Shown: positions 21,430-33,847, numbered from the stretch's first letter. The stretch is 64,000 bases of DNA from Rhizoclosmatium globosum (GCA_002104985.1 MCGO01000076.1:62001-126000), one strand, 5' to 3'. Notes: generated by a model not told the origin, from the sequence alone. Numbers and translations are program-made.

Positions 21430-21917
21430 TTACGCCTCATACGATTTTCCTGAAACATAATTGCATGCAAGCAAGAGAGCGACATCATCCGTTCGTGAAA
21501 GAAGTGTGGAAGTTCCACAGCGAGTTGGGGGCCATTTCAACAGCAACAGAAACTTTTCCAGACTTGGAGGGGGGTCAAATTTTTTGACTTCATAAATGTA
21601 TAAGATCCAAACCACATTCCCCGACGACTCCAGGATGTCGACCATGTGGGCAGCAGTTGATGTTCAGAACCTGCCAGTGTAGAATCAGAATATAACCAAT
21701 AACGAAGCACACCAAAAACACCATGCCACAAACCTTTCAGGGTGATGCGGGGCTTGTAGTGCTCGAGATCATCATTCTTCAACCATTCCTCAAAGAGCCG
21801 CGTCTGCTTCTCATTTAACCTGCGATACATTGTCAGCGGTTGACTTTTGTATAACACAAGATGTTTGACTTCCCACTTCTCGGAATCGGTGATGTTGCTG
21901 TGTGGTGTTGTTTTCAT
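21430..21917 (-). CDS. Small unknown protein, apparently frameshifted
   Basis: The start MKTTPHSNITDSEKWEV at 21917 leads through MYRRLNEKQTRLFEEWLKND and YKPRITLK to a probable 63-nt intron (GTTTGTGG to CTGGCAG). After SEHQLLP the original frame ends in low-quality sequence, while a second frame reads MVDILESSGNVVWILYIYEV through DPPPSLEKFLLLLKWPP to the stop at 21430. One missing C in the CCC run at 21648-21650 would join the two. I recognise no domain. The gene is near the divergent NXPE-like gene and of unknown function. Confidence 0.45.
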
Positions 21918-22221
21918 TTCCAGGTACCAAAAAGTATAATGAAACAGCGCCTCTTCTTATTTACAAAGGTTGAAGGAAAAAACATCGACAGCAATGCTTA
22001 GGAATAGAGGAACTCCATAGATAGATATAAGGCTGGAAACCCAATTTATTCAAGGGTTTCGAGTTACATTATATGCATTTATATCAATATATCAAACTTG
22101 CGTACTTTCGCAGACGTTTGAGTTTTGATTGAACATAATTGCAGAATTACAAGGCTGAATCCGCCGTCGAATTGACGTCTTTACCTGTCAAAATTAAACT
22201 CAACCGACTACACACACAATA
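21918..22221. other. Intergenic region between divergent genes
   Basis: This AT-rich stretch separates the small minus-strand gene from the NXPE-like gene. I see no RNA gene or repeat; it presumably holds both promoters. Confidence 0.4.
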
Positions 22222-24095
22222 ATGACAGGTACTCGTTCGCTTCCTTGACGATTCTCATCAAAGTGTCAGTGAATAGGATAAACTGTCGCAAACAGCGTGA
22301 TGTTCGGATTATTGGAGCGATTCTACTGTTCCTGGCTTCAGCTGCTTATTACTTGAACATCAAGCAGAGTAAATCTCCCACACATTCAATGCTTTATCCA
22401 TGGCGGAATACACCGCCAACAACGAAAACACTCTCAACTGCATCCGACGAATGGAATGCAGAGTCTCTGTCTGAAGACGACCTCCCCGACTTTAAAACAA
22501 AGCCTGTCGTTCCACTCATCATCGATTCTACGCTAAATGATACATCACAACATGTCGGGTTAATATGTCCGAAGTGGGAATCCTACGACAAACGCCTCCA
22601 ACTCCAAAAAGATTTTAGTGAAAACTGCACAACCCTCGCATCCCTCTCCCCCGACTTTTCCATCAAACTCTGCGAATCCCCTCGGTTCTGTGGACAAGGA
22701 TATTTCCTCGTGTCACGCACAAACAAAACAACATGCACAACCCTCCTCCAAACAAACATCTCGCATAACCCCGTCACGAACCGGTATTTAAAGGAAACAG
22801 TAGGCTCCGACGCGTTCCAAGTCACGTTCAACGGGCCGCAGAGGGAAACACCGGCGCTCTGGAAACACCTCGGGTCATGTGAATATAAACTCCCGTTTCG
22901 GCTTACGAACCCGGGGCGGTATACTGTCGCGCTTGTACACACGTATGACGGGTTTAAAGCTGTTGATGAGGTTGTTGAAGATGTTTGGCCGAGGCCTGTG
23001 TATACGCATCTTTTGGGGAAGGGGTTTGAGGTGGATGTTTGTACGGGGTGTCCTGTGTATACGGCTGCGGGTCTTGCGAAGGATGGAGGGGTGAGGGTTT
23101 GTGGACGGAGGGAGACTTTGAAGGGGGTTTATTTGAGGATGACGAATGAGACTGAACGGGAACGGGTGAGGTTTAAGATGTATGGTGTTCCATATATATG
23201 GTTTGTGGTTTTATCTGGGGGGTTAAGGTGTGCTGACGTTGGTCTTGTAGGGAACCGCTTGGGTGTCGGTTAGATCAGACGTTTGAACTGAATGCGAATA
23301 AGAGTTGTCATGGACGCACGCCGCGTAAGATTCTTGGGATTGGAGATTCGCAGGTACGGTTGTTGATGTGGGCTTTGAATAGAAGGTTGTCTGGGAGTAG
23401 AGTTCCAATGAACCAGACCTCAAGAACATATATGGAATTGCGGGCGAGTCATAAGGGGGCATCTAAAACAGGCGGAACGGATCTTGTTGTTATTCCACAT
23501 GAGCATTTGGACGTGTTTATTGATGTGATTGGGTATAGATGGTTTGATGCGAAATTGAAGGCGACTGGAACTGAGAAATTGTTGTTACCGTTTGATACGG
23601 TTGTATTCACGTTGGCGCATTGGCCTTCTAGCGGAGTTGAGATGGGAGGCCATTTCTCCTTGGAACGATATGTGGATCTGATTGAACATATCGCGAATAG
23701 TATGGAACGGATCAATCAGCGACGGGTTCTGGTTCACAAGAAGAAGCCGATTCATTTCATTTGGATGGGTGTGAACGCATTTACCATCAAAGCGGAGGGG
23801 AAAGAATCGCTTTATGATGCTCAAAGGATTGATTGGAGGACGAATTATCGGTTGAAAGTGTGGTCAGAATATGCCGAGAGGGTGTTTCGACGCAAGGGAA
23901 TGTCCATTATGAATTCGTTCGATGCAACTCTACCGTGGGCACAAAATTCTATTGACGGCGGACATTTTCATGGTACTCCAGGTAAGATCTTGTTGTAGCT
24001 GATGCCGATGGCTCATGCTCTTTGTTTTAGCTATGGATGCTCAAGTAGATGAGCTGCTTCACAAGCTCAATATCTGCAATGTAGAAGACGACTAA
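22222..24095 (+). CDS. NXPE/PC-esterase-like type II membrane protein, copy 1
   Basis: The first coding exon is only 7 nt (ATGACAG, 22222-22228); the intron ends at 22269 and the product begins MTVNRINCRKQRDVR, followed by the signal anchor IIGAILLFLASAAYYL. A luminal stem (LPDFKTKPVVPLIIDSTL) and a Cys-rich region with an Ig-like fold follow (GPQRETPALWKHLGSCEYK, LPFRLTNPGRYTVALVHTY). After an intron at about 23203-23250 comes the PC-esterase domain: block I LGIGDSQVRLLMWALNRR supplies the GDS serine, and the end SIDGGHFHGTPG supplies the Asp-x-x-His pair. A last short exon reads AMDAQVDELLHKLNIC. Relatives act as O-acetyl transferases or esterases on glycans in the Golgi. The protein is about 578 residues. 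A second copy lies at 34461. Confidence 0.85.
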
Positions 24096-24175
24096 AACAA
24101 AGTGCCAAATGTATCAATGCACTTTATCTTCTCCTATATTTGTAAATAAATTGAGTCCAAATTGACCCATCTCAG

Positions 24176-25266
24176 ATGAACCTCAACTTGGCAGCCTCCC
24201 CTCCCCCACCTTCACCAGACACCATCAGCAACAACGACATTGAGATTGACGAGGTTGAAACAGAGATTGATGATATTGACGAACCCTCTTCTACACCGGC
24301 AAAGACAACCACAACGACAACGACAACGACAAAGAGAACAACAAAGACAAGGAAACCCTTTTCGTGTTCAGTTTGTTCCAAAGGTCTTTCATCGTCAACA
24401 TCGCTCCGAATGCACCTTCGAATCCACACTGGCGAGCGACCGGTCGCCAAATCAGACGACGTTCGAACGCATCTTCGGCGCCACTTTGGATTCAATTGCT
24501 GCGAAGTGTGTTCGGTTTTGTGCGAAGGAACGGACGCCCTCGAGGAGCATAAAAGGAGCCACGTCAAACAGGCCGCGTTCGAGTGTCGCCTGTGTCCGGC
24601 GTGCTTCTCGGATCAGTTCAACCTCGATCGACACTTGAAGAAACACGAGAGGGACGCGAAGGTTGTGAAGCCGGTGTCGTGTAAACTGTGCGAGGAAGTG
24701 TTTGTTGGACGGTGGGAGCTGACAGAACATATGCAGGCTATGCATCCAGACAAAGAAGTAACTGTGAATGTAAACGATGCTGCAGAGAGAAAGTATCACT
24801 GTTTGTCTTGTGATGCAAAATTCAAGTTGAGTTCTTTTAGTGGCTTGTACATTCCTTCCAACACACTTTGTTTTACAGAGTTGTTCAAGAACTTGTGAAG
24901 CATACTCGTACACATACAGGCGAGAAACCATTCGAATGCTCGACTTGTCCTTCCCGTTTCGCTGATAACTCTGCCCTCGTAAAACATGAACGGACTCATC
25001 TCCCAAAGAATTTAATGAACCAGTACCGTTGTAAATACTGTCCAGCAACGTTTGCACAAACTGAGCACGTGAAGGTACATGAACGTGGACACTCGGGTGT
25101 CGAGCCGTATCAATGTGACAAGTGTGACCGTTCTTTCAAACAAAGTGCCGCGTTGCAGTATCATCAACGCACGCATTCTGGTATCAAGGCGTTCCTATGT
25201 GCGGAGTGTGGGGCTGGATTTAATTCATCGAGTAATTTGAATCGACATGTCAAAAGCAAGCATTGA
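24176..25266 (+). CDS. C2H2 zinc-finger protein with about eight fingers
   Basis: The start MNLNLAASPPPP at 24176 precedes an acidic segment and a polythreonine run coded by ACAACG repeats. The fingers begin with FSCSVCSKGLSSSTSLRMH and include FNCCEVCSVLCEGTDALEEH, FECRLCPACFSDQFNLDRH and VSCKLCEEVFVGRWELTEH. An intron from 24831 to 24879 splits a further finger (YHCLSCDAKFK-VVQELVKH). Four more follow: FECSTCPSRFADNSALVKH, YRCKYCPATFAQTEHVKVH, YQCDKCDRSFKQSAALQYH and FLCAECGAGFNSSSNLNRH. This looks like a nuclear DNA-binding protein; targets are unknown. It is not an obvious close copy of the five-finger gene at 13809. Confidence 0.9.
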
Positions 25267-25341
25267 AGTTCTGGAGTGCTTTCGTTGCAGAACTATTGGA
25301 CGGTTTGGATTTTGTTTGTTGTATAGGTATCACAACTTAAA

Positions 25342-25347
25342 AATAAA
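25342..25347 (+). terminator. AATAAA polyadenylation signal of the second C2H2 gene
   Basis: The hexamer lies 76 bp after the stop codon. Confidence 0.5.
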
Positions 25348-25496
25348 AGCGTGTATAGGTCCCTTGAGGTTGACATCTTGATATGGCATCGGAGAAAGTC
25401 TCATTGATGTGACATAGCCAAGAAGCTTAAAAGAAGCATGTCCCATCACAGCCCTTTCTTTTCCTTGCCTCTAATTTGTTGTTGGACTCCTGTCAA

Positions 25497-27302
25497 ATGG
25501 TAAGCTTCTCGTCTTAACTATTGAAGTAACTCTAACACTTCTTGCAAACCAGGATCCACCAATCACATACTCCCCAACATCCTCAACATCATTACCAAAC
25601 TCTCCCCAAATCTCATCACGCCTCCGAACTTCAGCCATCCGTGCTCGTTCAGAATCGCCTCTCATCTCGCGTGTTCATCAAGACGACACAGACCCAACCG
25701 AAGATGATGAAGAAAGCGCATTCTTTGCAACCGCAGACCTCGCCGACGCGCTCCCATCCCTACCAGACCACTTACTCTCAGACGACCCCGAAGACCCGCA
25801 AGAACACCTCGAATTCCTCCCAGAAGACTTGGAACACTCTGGCCCCGTGTCCGATAAAATGCCGCAAGCTTGTATCTTTGTCGCAAAGTATGTGTTTTCA
25901 GTTGTCCCGAACCCTGATCTGACATTTTAATTTTAAACTAAAGTCTTGACGCGGGGAAGTCTGACACGCAGCTCTTTGAATCAATGTTGAATTACTTTTC
26001 AACGTATGGACGGATCGCAGAAGTTAAGATTGATCGTGATAATTTGAATCGGCCGTTTGCGTTTGTACAGTTTAGTGTGATTAGGGATGCGAGGCGGGCG
26101 TTGAGGGATGCTCAAGGTGCTGTCATTGATTCGAGGGTGGTTAGATTGGAGGAGGCGAAGGTTGTGAGAACTTTGAGGGCAAAGTGAGTTATTTCGAATT
26201 TGTCTGACTTGTTGATCCTAATGCCTCGGATGAATACAGGTATAATCCAAATTGGTCCGCAGACAACGTACAGAACCATTTTAAAAAGTTTGGATACTTG
26301 GAGGACTTTGCAATGCTTCGTCATCGTGACACGAACGACTACAAGGGCATCGTCTACGTTAAATACTTTAGTCGCGCTGATGCCATTCAAGCCTATTTGG
26401 TACTACAACCCCTCCCTTCTCCACTAACAACACTCTAACAAATCCTCTAGCACACCCGCAAACTCGCCAAATGGTCCATCGACTGGGTGAAGCCCAACAC
26501 CCGCCCCCTAGACCACGACCCCCGTTCCCTCTTCATCGGAAACCTAAACCCAGACAGAATCACCCTTCCCCTCCTCCGCGCAAAGTTCACCAATTACGGC
26601 GAAATCATATCCTCCCGCCTCTTCACTCCCCCTGCTGCGAAACACGCGTTCGCGTTTGTGCAATACGGCGAGGACGGCGACGCGAGTCTTGCAATTGATG
26701 AGTTGCATGGGAGTTTGTGGTTAGGCAGTGTCATTAAGGTTATGTATCGGGAACAGAGGGCGAGGAATAGTGGTGCCGCGTTGGATCCCACTGCTCAAGA
26801 GTTTGTTCAACAGCAGCCACAACCTGTATTGCATCAACCGGCACAACAACAGGTGCATCGACATGTTGTGGCTACACCGCCGCCTGTTTATCAGCCTTAT
26901 GGATTCGGTTATCCTCCTCAAATGAGACCTCCATCTGTTGTACCTGTTGCAACGAATCCTTCTGTTATGTATCATCCTGGAATCTACCCCCCACAACCAC
27001 CATACCACTATCAAATGTATCACCCCGTTCAACCTCATCAAGTTCCTATCCCTATGTCATACCATCCCGTTCAAGGTGTGATTCCAGACGCTACCGCCGC
27101 GTATCCATCTCCACCTCCTGGATACGCGATTCCACCTGGTTGGCATGTTGTAGTGATACCTCATGATTATTATAACCATCCCCAAGCGTATTCTCAAGCT
27201 CCACCACAGCCTCAACAGCATCAACAACAGCCTCAACAACAGCAACAACAACAACAGCCCGATGTTGATTTCAATTGGGAGTCAAGTCGCGCGCAAAACT
27301 AG
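25497..27302 (+). CDS. RNA-binding protein with three RRMs and a Pro/Gln-rich tail
   Basis: The best start is ATG 25497-25499, immediately followed by an intron (GTAAGC, 25500-25552), so the next exon continues M-DPPITYSPTSS. The next in-frame ATG, before PQACIFVA, would remove the whole acidic N-terminus. RRM1 runs from ACIFVA-NLDAGKSDTQLFE to RPFAFVQFSVIRDARRAL. RRM2 spans YNPNWSADNVQNHFKKFGYL to YKGIVYVKYFSRADAI. RRM3 starts RSLFIGNLNPDRI and has the RNP1 motif HAFAFVQYG. The tail is rich in Pro, Tyr, His and Gln, with a polyglutamine run near the end. Such proteins regulate mRNA stability or translation; I do not assign an orthologue. The product is about 560 residues. Confidence 0.88.
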
Positions 27303-27848
27303 ATTTGATTATTTTGCTGGATATGCAGCGATTTCTTGTAGAAAGACTTGTACTGCTTTTCGGAAGGTCTTTGGGTTCCTTTGCTTTAGATTATTGTTTT
27401 TTCTAGATTCTGTTGATTTTTCGCCTCTTTGATTTATAGATTATGTAGCTGAATAGACTTTGCTGTAGATATTAACACGTTTAAGACGGAAAATCGCATG
27501 GGAGTGTTCAGTAAGTTTCTCACTTTTGATCATCATTCATCTCATGAAATAAATGACGATTTGAATTTCTTGGCCGGCCCTTTGTTGAGTGGCGTTGATT
27601 TGCGGATTCGTGGGTTTTAAGGAAAATTCAGCCCCCAGGAGCCCCAGCCATATTGACCTATGGGTTAGTTTCATACAAGCCTCGAGCCAAATAGGGTGTT
27701 CGGCCTGTAATGTGGCAGAAACTTGAAAATATTGATGATTTGTAACGCTTTAGTAATGCTTGACAGGTGTGGGTGCCGCCTTGGAGTTTTTATTGTTCCG
27801 GAATTTTATTCTTTAAAAACAACGAAAACTCAAACCAAACACCGTAAT
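27303..27848. other. Intergenic region upstream of prolyl oligopeptidase copy 2
   Basis: These 546 bp hold the 3' UTR of the RRM gene and the promoter of the peptidase. I see no ORF with coding character, no tRNA and no repeat. The last 60 bp resemble the leader of copy 1 (AAACTCAA- then CCAAA or CCAAAC before the ATG), suggesting the duplication included a little upstream sequence. Confidence 0.4.
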
Positions 27849-30647
27849 ATGTTGCGCAAGGTTGAGACTATCACGACGAAGACAACGATCAAGAACGTCG
27901 ATGGAACCTCCAACACAAAGGAGGTCAAGACGATCACCACCCAGTACGAGAAAATTGCCAAGACTCTCTTCAATTACCCAACTGTTCGTCGAGATGACCA
28001 AGTCGATATCCTCCACGGAGTTGAGATCAAGGTGTGTATTCGCTTCGTAAAGTGTCTCTTAATGATTTCATCTGCTAATTTTGACTATCGTAGGATCCGT
28101 GCGTTGTTCCCATGTCGACTTGATTTGTGCTGATTGATTGACAGTTACCGCCACCTTGAAGACCCTGATGCCCCTGAGACCAAACAGTTTGTAGAGGACC
28201 AGGGAAAGCTCTTCCAGGACTTCATCAAATCCAAGGGCGGTGATGTTCGCACCAAGTTGGAGGCTCGTTTCACTGAAATGTTTAACTACGAGAGGTAACA
28301 CAATTTAGTGCGTTTTATTGTGTGATCTTATTCGTTTTTATTAGATACGGTTTACCGTTCAAGAAGGGAGACAACTACTACTGTAGGTTTTGAGTGGTCA
28401 CGTGAGTTTATATTCTCAGTAATGAACAATTGCTTCAACAGACTTCCACAACTCTGGTCTACAGCCACAATCCGTGCTGTATACTCAAAAAACGGTCGAC
28501 GGCGAATCGTCCGTGTTCTTTGATGTGAGATCTTTCGAACTTTACAACACACTTTTGCTGATGCAAGCTACAGCCAAACACCCTGTCTCAAGATGGAACT
28601 GTGTCTCTTTCTAGATACAGTTTCTCTGAATCCGGAAAGTTCTTTGCTTATGCTGTGTATGTTTACTGACTGACTCTATTCTCAAATCAACTAATGCCAT
28701 ATTTTTAAGTTCTGTCAGCGGTAGTGACTGGGTCAAGATTCACGTGCGGGAAGTTGGTGCTGACAAGGACTTGGAAGAAAAGCCTTTGGAATGGTAAGGC
28801 TTGTCACTTCCAAAACTGATACTATAATATTCGTTTCAGGATGAAGTTCGGCGGAATTGAGTGGACGCATGATGAAAAGGGTTTCTTTTACAACAGATAC
28901 CCAGCTCCATCTGTTTCTCTCGACAAGGCTGGAACAGAAACTAATGTCAATAAGAACCAGGCTGTCTACTACCACCGCGTTGGAACCGACCAGTCTGAAG
29001 ATATTGCTGTTTACAAGGATTCAGAGCACCCTGACTTTGGTTTCGTTACTACTGTGTCTGACTGTGGTCGTTACGTTATTGTTGGAGCCTGGAAGGGAAC
29101 TCACCCAGAGTCTCTCTTTTACTACGCGGATCTCGAGAAGCAGTTTGGAGGAAACTCTGTTCTTGGTTAGTCAAGACTACTTGTGTTTAGTGAACAATTC
29201 AAAAAACTGACAATGATTGAAGGTGTTCCAGAATTTACCACTATTGTTGGAGAAAGGACGGGAGCATATGACTGGTATTTGAATGTGCAAAACTTTAGAC
29301 ATTATTTTTAACTGTTTCCATAGGATCGCAAACGAAGGAACTGTGTTCTACTTCGTCACCTCTGACGGTGCTCCAAACAAACATGTTGTCAAATATGATG
29401 TTGCCCAACCAGAATTGGTATGTTTTAACTACACATAAGGTAATGACTGACAAAATCCTTGAAGGGATTCTCTGTTGTTATTCCCGAAGTTGAAACTGCC
29501 ATCTTCTACCACAAGGTTGTGGCCAACAACAAGCTTGTTTTGGTTTACATGCAAGATGTGAAGCATGTCATGAGGGTCCACGATCTTACAACTGGAGAGT
29601 ACTTGCACAACATTGATTTGCCAACTGGGTCTATCATCAAGGGAGTCTCTGGTAGCAAGGTTGGTGTTCGGTTCTCTGGTCGAGTATGACTAACCACTGG
29701 AACAATAGAACAAAACTGAATTTTTCTACAACTTTGGATCGTTCATTTCTCCAGGCATCACTAGAAGATTCGATTTTGCTAACGGTCAAGACACGTTGTT
29801 CAAGGAGACTATCGTCCCTGGTTTCGACTCCTCCATCTTCGAGGTCAAGCAAGTCTTCTATCCTTCTGCCGACGGCACCAAGATCCCCATGTATATCTTC
29901 CACAAGAAGGGCCTCGAGATGAACGGCGAGAATCCAGCGTTCCAATACGCGTATGGAGGATTCAATTTCTCTGTTTTGCCATCTTTCTCCGTTGCGTGGC
30001 TCACTTTTGCCGAGAAATTCAACGGAGTTGTTGCCATTGTCAACATTCGTGGAGGAGGAGAGTACGGTCAAGCATGGCACGATGCTGGACGTCTTTTCAA
30101 CAAGCAAAACTGTTCCACTGACTTCCAGTATGCATCTCGATACTTGATTTCTGAAAAGTACACCAAGCCTGCCAAGCTCGCGATTAACGGAGGTTCTAAC
30201 GGAGGACTCTTGATTGGTACCGTTTTGAACCAAGCCCCAGAACTCTACGGTCTCGGCATTGCCGACGTTGGAGTCCACGACTTGCTCCGCTTCCACAAAT
30301 TCACTATTGGTCACGCTTGGACCAGTGATTTTGGAAACCCAGACGTCAAGGAGGACTTTGAAAACATTCTCAAGATTTCCCCTCTACACAATGTTGATTC
30401 CAGCAAAGCATATCCAGCTGTTTTGATCGTCACTGGTGATCATGACAATCGTGTCGTTCCATTGCACTCTTTGAAGTTGGGAGCTACTATGCAGTACGAG
30501 TTGAACAACAATGCAAAGCCAATTATGATGAGAATCAACACAAAGGCTGGTCACGGAGCTGGAAAGAGTATTCAACAGACTATTGAGGAGCTTTCTGACA
30601 AGTATACTTACTTGTCAATTACTTTGGATGCTCCTTACTTCGATTAG
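27849..30647 (+). CDS. Prolyl oligopeptidase (S9A), copy 2, twelve exons
   Basis: This gene has the same twelve-exon structure as the copy at 10800, including a 5-nt GATCC exon at 28094-28098 between introns 28032-28093 and 28099-28144. It starts MLRKVETITTKTTIKN and has the nucleophile motif INGGSNGGLLIG, the acid motif VTGDHDNRVVPLHS and the histidine motif TKAGHGAGKSIQQ. Comparing the last 283 residues of the two copies by eye I count nine differences, for example FNFSVLPS for FNISILPS and DHDNR for DHDDR. In pig POP numbering the catalytic Asp is the first of the Asp-Asp pair, so it is kept here and only the second position becomes Asn. The introns differ much more than the exons, so the duplicate is not brand new and is under purifying selection. 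Confidence 0.97.
28094..28098 (+). other. 5-nt internal micro-exon of prolyl oligopeptidase copy 2
   Basis: GATCC lies between ATCGTAG and GTGCGT. It restores Asp-Pro-Tyr-Arg exactly as in copy 1, although the flanking introns have diverged. Confidence 0.9.
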
Positions 30648-30667
30648 ATTTTATTGTTCGTTGGAAA

Positions 30668-30673
30668 AATAAA
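30668..30673 (+). terminator. AATAAA polyadenylation signal of prolyl oligopeptidase copy 2
   Basis: The hexamer lies 20 bp after the stop codon, the same spacing as in copy 1. Confidence 0.6.
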
Positions 30674-30770
30674 GTAGTGGGATTAATTCACATTTATTAT
30701 TGGGGTTCTTTCATTAGATTTTTAAGAGTATTTTACCAGTTATTTTACGTCCCTTGTTGCTGAATAGATT

Positions 30771-33700
30771 TTGCTGCAGACATTAGTGGTGGGGGAAAGG
30801 GAAGGTTTGTTGAGCATTTCAACCAAGATTGAAACAATCAAAGATTTCCGCCAAAAAGCCCTTCCACTTGACGATACCCAATACATGGACCCGTTAGAGT
30901 ACTTTCGAGCAACAGCAGAAGTTAAACAGCTGGTAGATCAACCCTGTCCAGTGGGGTCACTCAGTGAAAGTCTGCCACATCCAACATTTCAATCAAAGGT
31001 ACTTATTTGTCGACACAGGATCACCTTTATAACCAATTACGTTGTAGGATATAATAATCACATACGTTTTGATCCTCCTCAATCTGTTCAAATCGAATAT
31101 CGACGAGCACAATAACCTCGGTTTCGTCAGTCCTCCACCAACTGAAGAAGCGGAACCGAACAGCGCGTTGAGGATATTATCATCGCTGTTCACAGTTATT
31201 CCACGGTCATCCGAATCGGGATATCCCAGTTCTTCAGTGAAAGTGTATGAAAAATGGGCGAGGGGTGTACTAGAATCTGTGATTTGGTTCAACTCACTCG
31301 CAGGAGAAGGTCCCTACTTCCTAAATCGTACTTATCGTAGCTAATATTACGAGCTACTAGACATCGAATGTTTAAACGACGTTCAAACCGAAGGAGCACC
31401 AACAGAATCCCTCCTAAAAGTCCTCCGCCTCGCCGTCAAAAACATTCCCAAAAACAATACAATCATCGCGTCCCCTCAGGTGTCTCATAACATGGCCGTG
31501 ATCGTCATCTCAAATCTCCTCACATCAACCTTCTCTTACCAAGGAGCTTTCACGCGTCTTTCCTCTGTCGCGGGTAAAACAAGCTCTGAAACAAAGACGC
31601 AATCGAAACTTAAATATGACGCGCGCCTGCGTTCTGTGATTCGACAGTTGAGCTCGATTCTCATCACGGATATGACGAGTGGGGTTGATACATGGGAGCA
31701 AGAGAAAACGCGGAGCTTTATGCAGCAACGGATTGAACAGAGTGTTGTTGTGTACATGTTGAATGAACGCAAGAAAGAGCGGGATATGAAAGTACGCCGA
31801 AGGAAAGATAGCTCGTCAAGTAGTTATTCGTCTATAAGTGGACCTGATTCTTCCCAGAGGAGTACAATACCAAGAACTAATTCGAGGAAAGCTATTAGAA
31901 ACCTGTCAATATCGGAAAATGGATCGTTTTCGGTGAACGTGACGGCGTCGTCACCAGGTGGTCGGACTTCAGTCACGTCTCCCTCGAGGTCGCATGGACG
32001 TCAAATCCCCGCGGAAACAAGACGCTCTACGATTACTGCAATTGAGTTAGATGCGAGGACAGCAAAGAAACCTTCTCCTGGTTTGAAAGTTGAAACGCAA
32101 TCGCAACAACTGAATGTCATGGATTGGCTGGCCACGCCTTTAAGTGGAATGTCGTCAATTATATCAAGTTTGTATATACCTAGCCATAAATATAGATCTT
32201 CAGTTTCTTATAAGACTTCAGATATCAATAGTTTCACAAGTCAAAAAAGCGTCTCCAGTTCCCCCGTATCGCCAGTTTTTTCAACACTCAATGAAAGTGA
32301 AGAAGAAGAGACGGTTGTTTCTCCGTTAACGCTGTTTGGAATTACAAGTAGTAATGATGCGCTGTTTTCATTTGAAAATGAGAACGGTCTTAAAGACTGG
32401 TTTTTCAAAGAGGTGCAGATCCATGAAGTATCGCTTCATGTTGTGATTTGCGTATCTGGATTATTGGGCTCTTTGGATGATGTGGTTGATCCTTGGCAGT
32501 TTTTGCCAGCTTTCGTCCCATTTTCTGATATGTAATTCACCAACTATATGCAGTTCAATCTTTATTAACAGACCATATAGATATTCTCTCGGTTTCCACA
32601 CAAATGGGCTGCTCCAACTCAACTCTGAAATCAAATCGTTTATCCTAACATCGAACAAGAAACGGAAATCGGAAACAGTTCAACAGCAGTTGGCCCAGAA
32701 TAATGGGAATTTGACAAAAGATAGTATCGGCGACTTGTCCATCAACTTAAGCATTCCAGATATCTTCTCAGCGCCGCACATATTTCCCACACCGCCCAGT
32801 TTGCTTGATACTTGGAATGATGCACTGCTGGCGGCTCAAAAAGCTGGGGAGGAATTGGGAAAACGGATATTATTGAAGGAAGCCTACGGAAAAAGGCCAA
32901 TAACGTTAGCTGGCTTCGGATTAGGCGCCAGAGTGATTTATTACGCATTATTAGAAGTTGTGAAGGAAGCGAACACAGGAGAGCAGAATGTATTTAGGTA
33001 CAGAAACTCCTCGACTATGTTTGACACTGACTGGTTTGATTTATAGTCTAATCGACTCAGTTTATCTCATCACAGCTCCAGTTATCTCTGACCTCGAATC
33101 ATGGACAAAGATTTCAAGCATTGTGGCTGGTCGAATAGTGAATGCATATTCGACGAAGGATACCGTTCTCACGCTGTTTCAGTCATCACTTCTTGAATCC
33201 AACCTCGAAATGAACAAGTCTTTTATTGGAATGGGTCCAATCAGTGGGAAACCTAGTGTTCCGCTCTCAAATTCAACTATGCTTAATTACACGGCTGTTA
33301 ATCACAACGAAGTGTGCGGAAACAAAGTTGAAAACGTGGATTGCTCGGATTTATCAAGCTTCACATCAAAACGGAAACCATATTGCCTCAGATCATGGAG
33401 CGGATAGGTTTCGAGAGTCGTTTGGAGATACTCGAGCTCCAGTTGCATCTGCTCCCCAGCTGAGACGAACGTCACTTCTGAACCTAACACATTGGTGGAA
33501 AAGGGAGCGCCATTCCGGAAAAACACGTTGAGCAAATTAGTGATTCCGAGTACACCGGTAAAACAGGAATCTGTACCACTCCAGTTTGACACTTTGTTTG
33601 ATGCCAACGTGGAGTTTTTGGGAACGGGTGAGCTTGTGGAGACTCCGGAACTGTTGACTGCCAACACAGACTTTTTCGTGACCCCAACGTCCGCTCAAAT

Positions 33701-33847
33701 ATCAAAAGACATATCTATGAGCCTGAAGCGTTACTGTTGACACCGTTATCTCGACCGGGATCTAACAAGACGCTGGATGAAGACGAAGAAGATCGGGAGC
33801 AGGCAAAGGCGTGGATTTCTTCTGGGTTGGAAGGAAGGTTCTTTTAG
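30771..33847 (+). CDS. TMCO4-like DUF726 membrane/hydrolase-fold protein, with frameshifts and altered nucleophile
   Basis: Several exons encode a protein of the TMCO4/DUF726 family. The 5' end is uncertain: the first in-frame ATG is at 30885 (MDPLEYFRATAEV) and an upstream exon is possible. Recognisable parts are VVICVSGLLGSLDDVVDPW, FVPFSDIYSLGF (spliced over an intron at about 32532-32582), AQKAGEELGKRILLKEAYG, RPITLAGFGLGARVIYYAL and SLIDSVYLITAPVISD, then VAGRIVNAYSTKD. The nucleophile elbow, normally G-F-S-L-G in this family, reads G-F-G-L-G, so the serine is lost. Near 33355 one base appears missing, near 33460 one C appears extra and near 33710 one A appears missing; joining these gives IMERIGFESRLEILEL and a C-terminus SGLEGRFF ending at 33847. 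The frameshifts look like consensus errors rather than decay. Confidence 0.65.

Noticed and set aside
27303..27848. tRNA or small RNA gene between the RRM and peptidase genes
   Set aside because: I looked for a T-loop consensus and paired acceptor arms and found none by eye.
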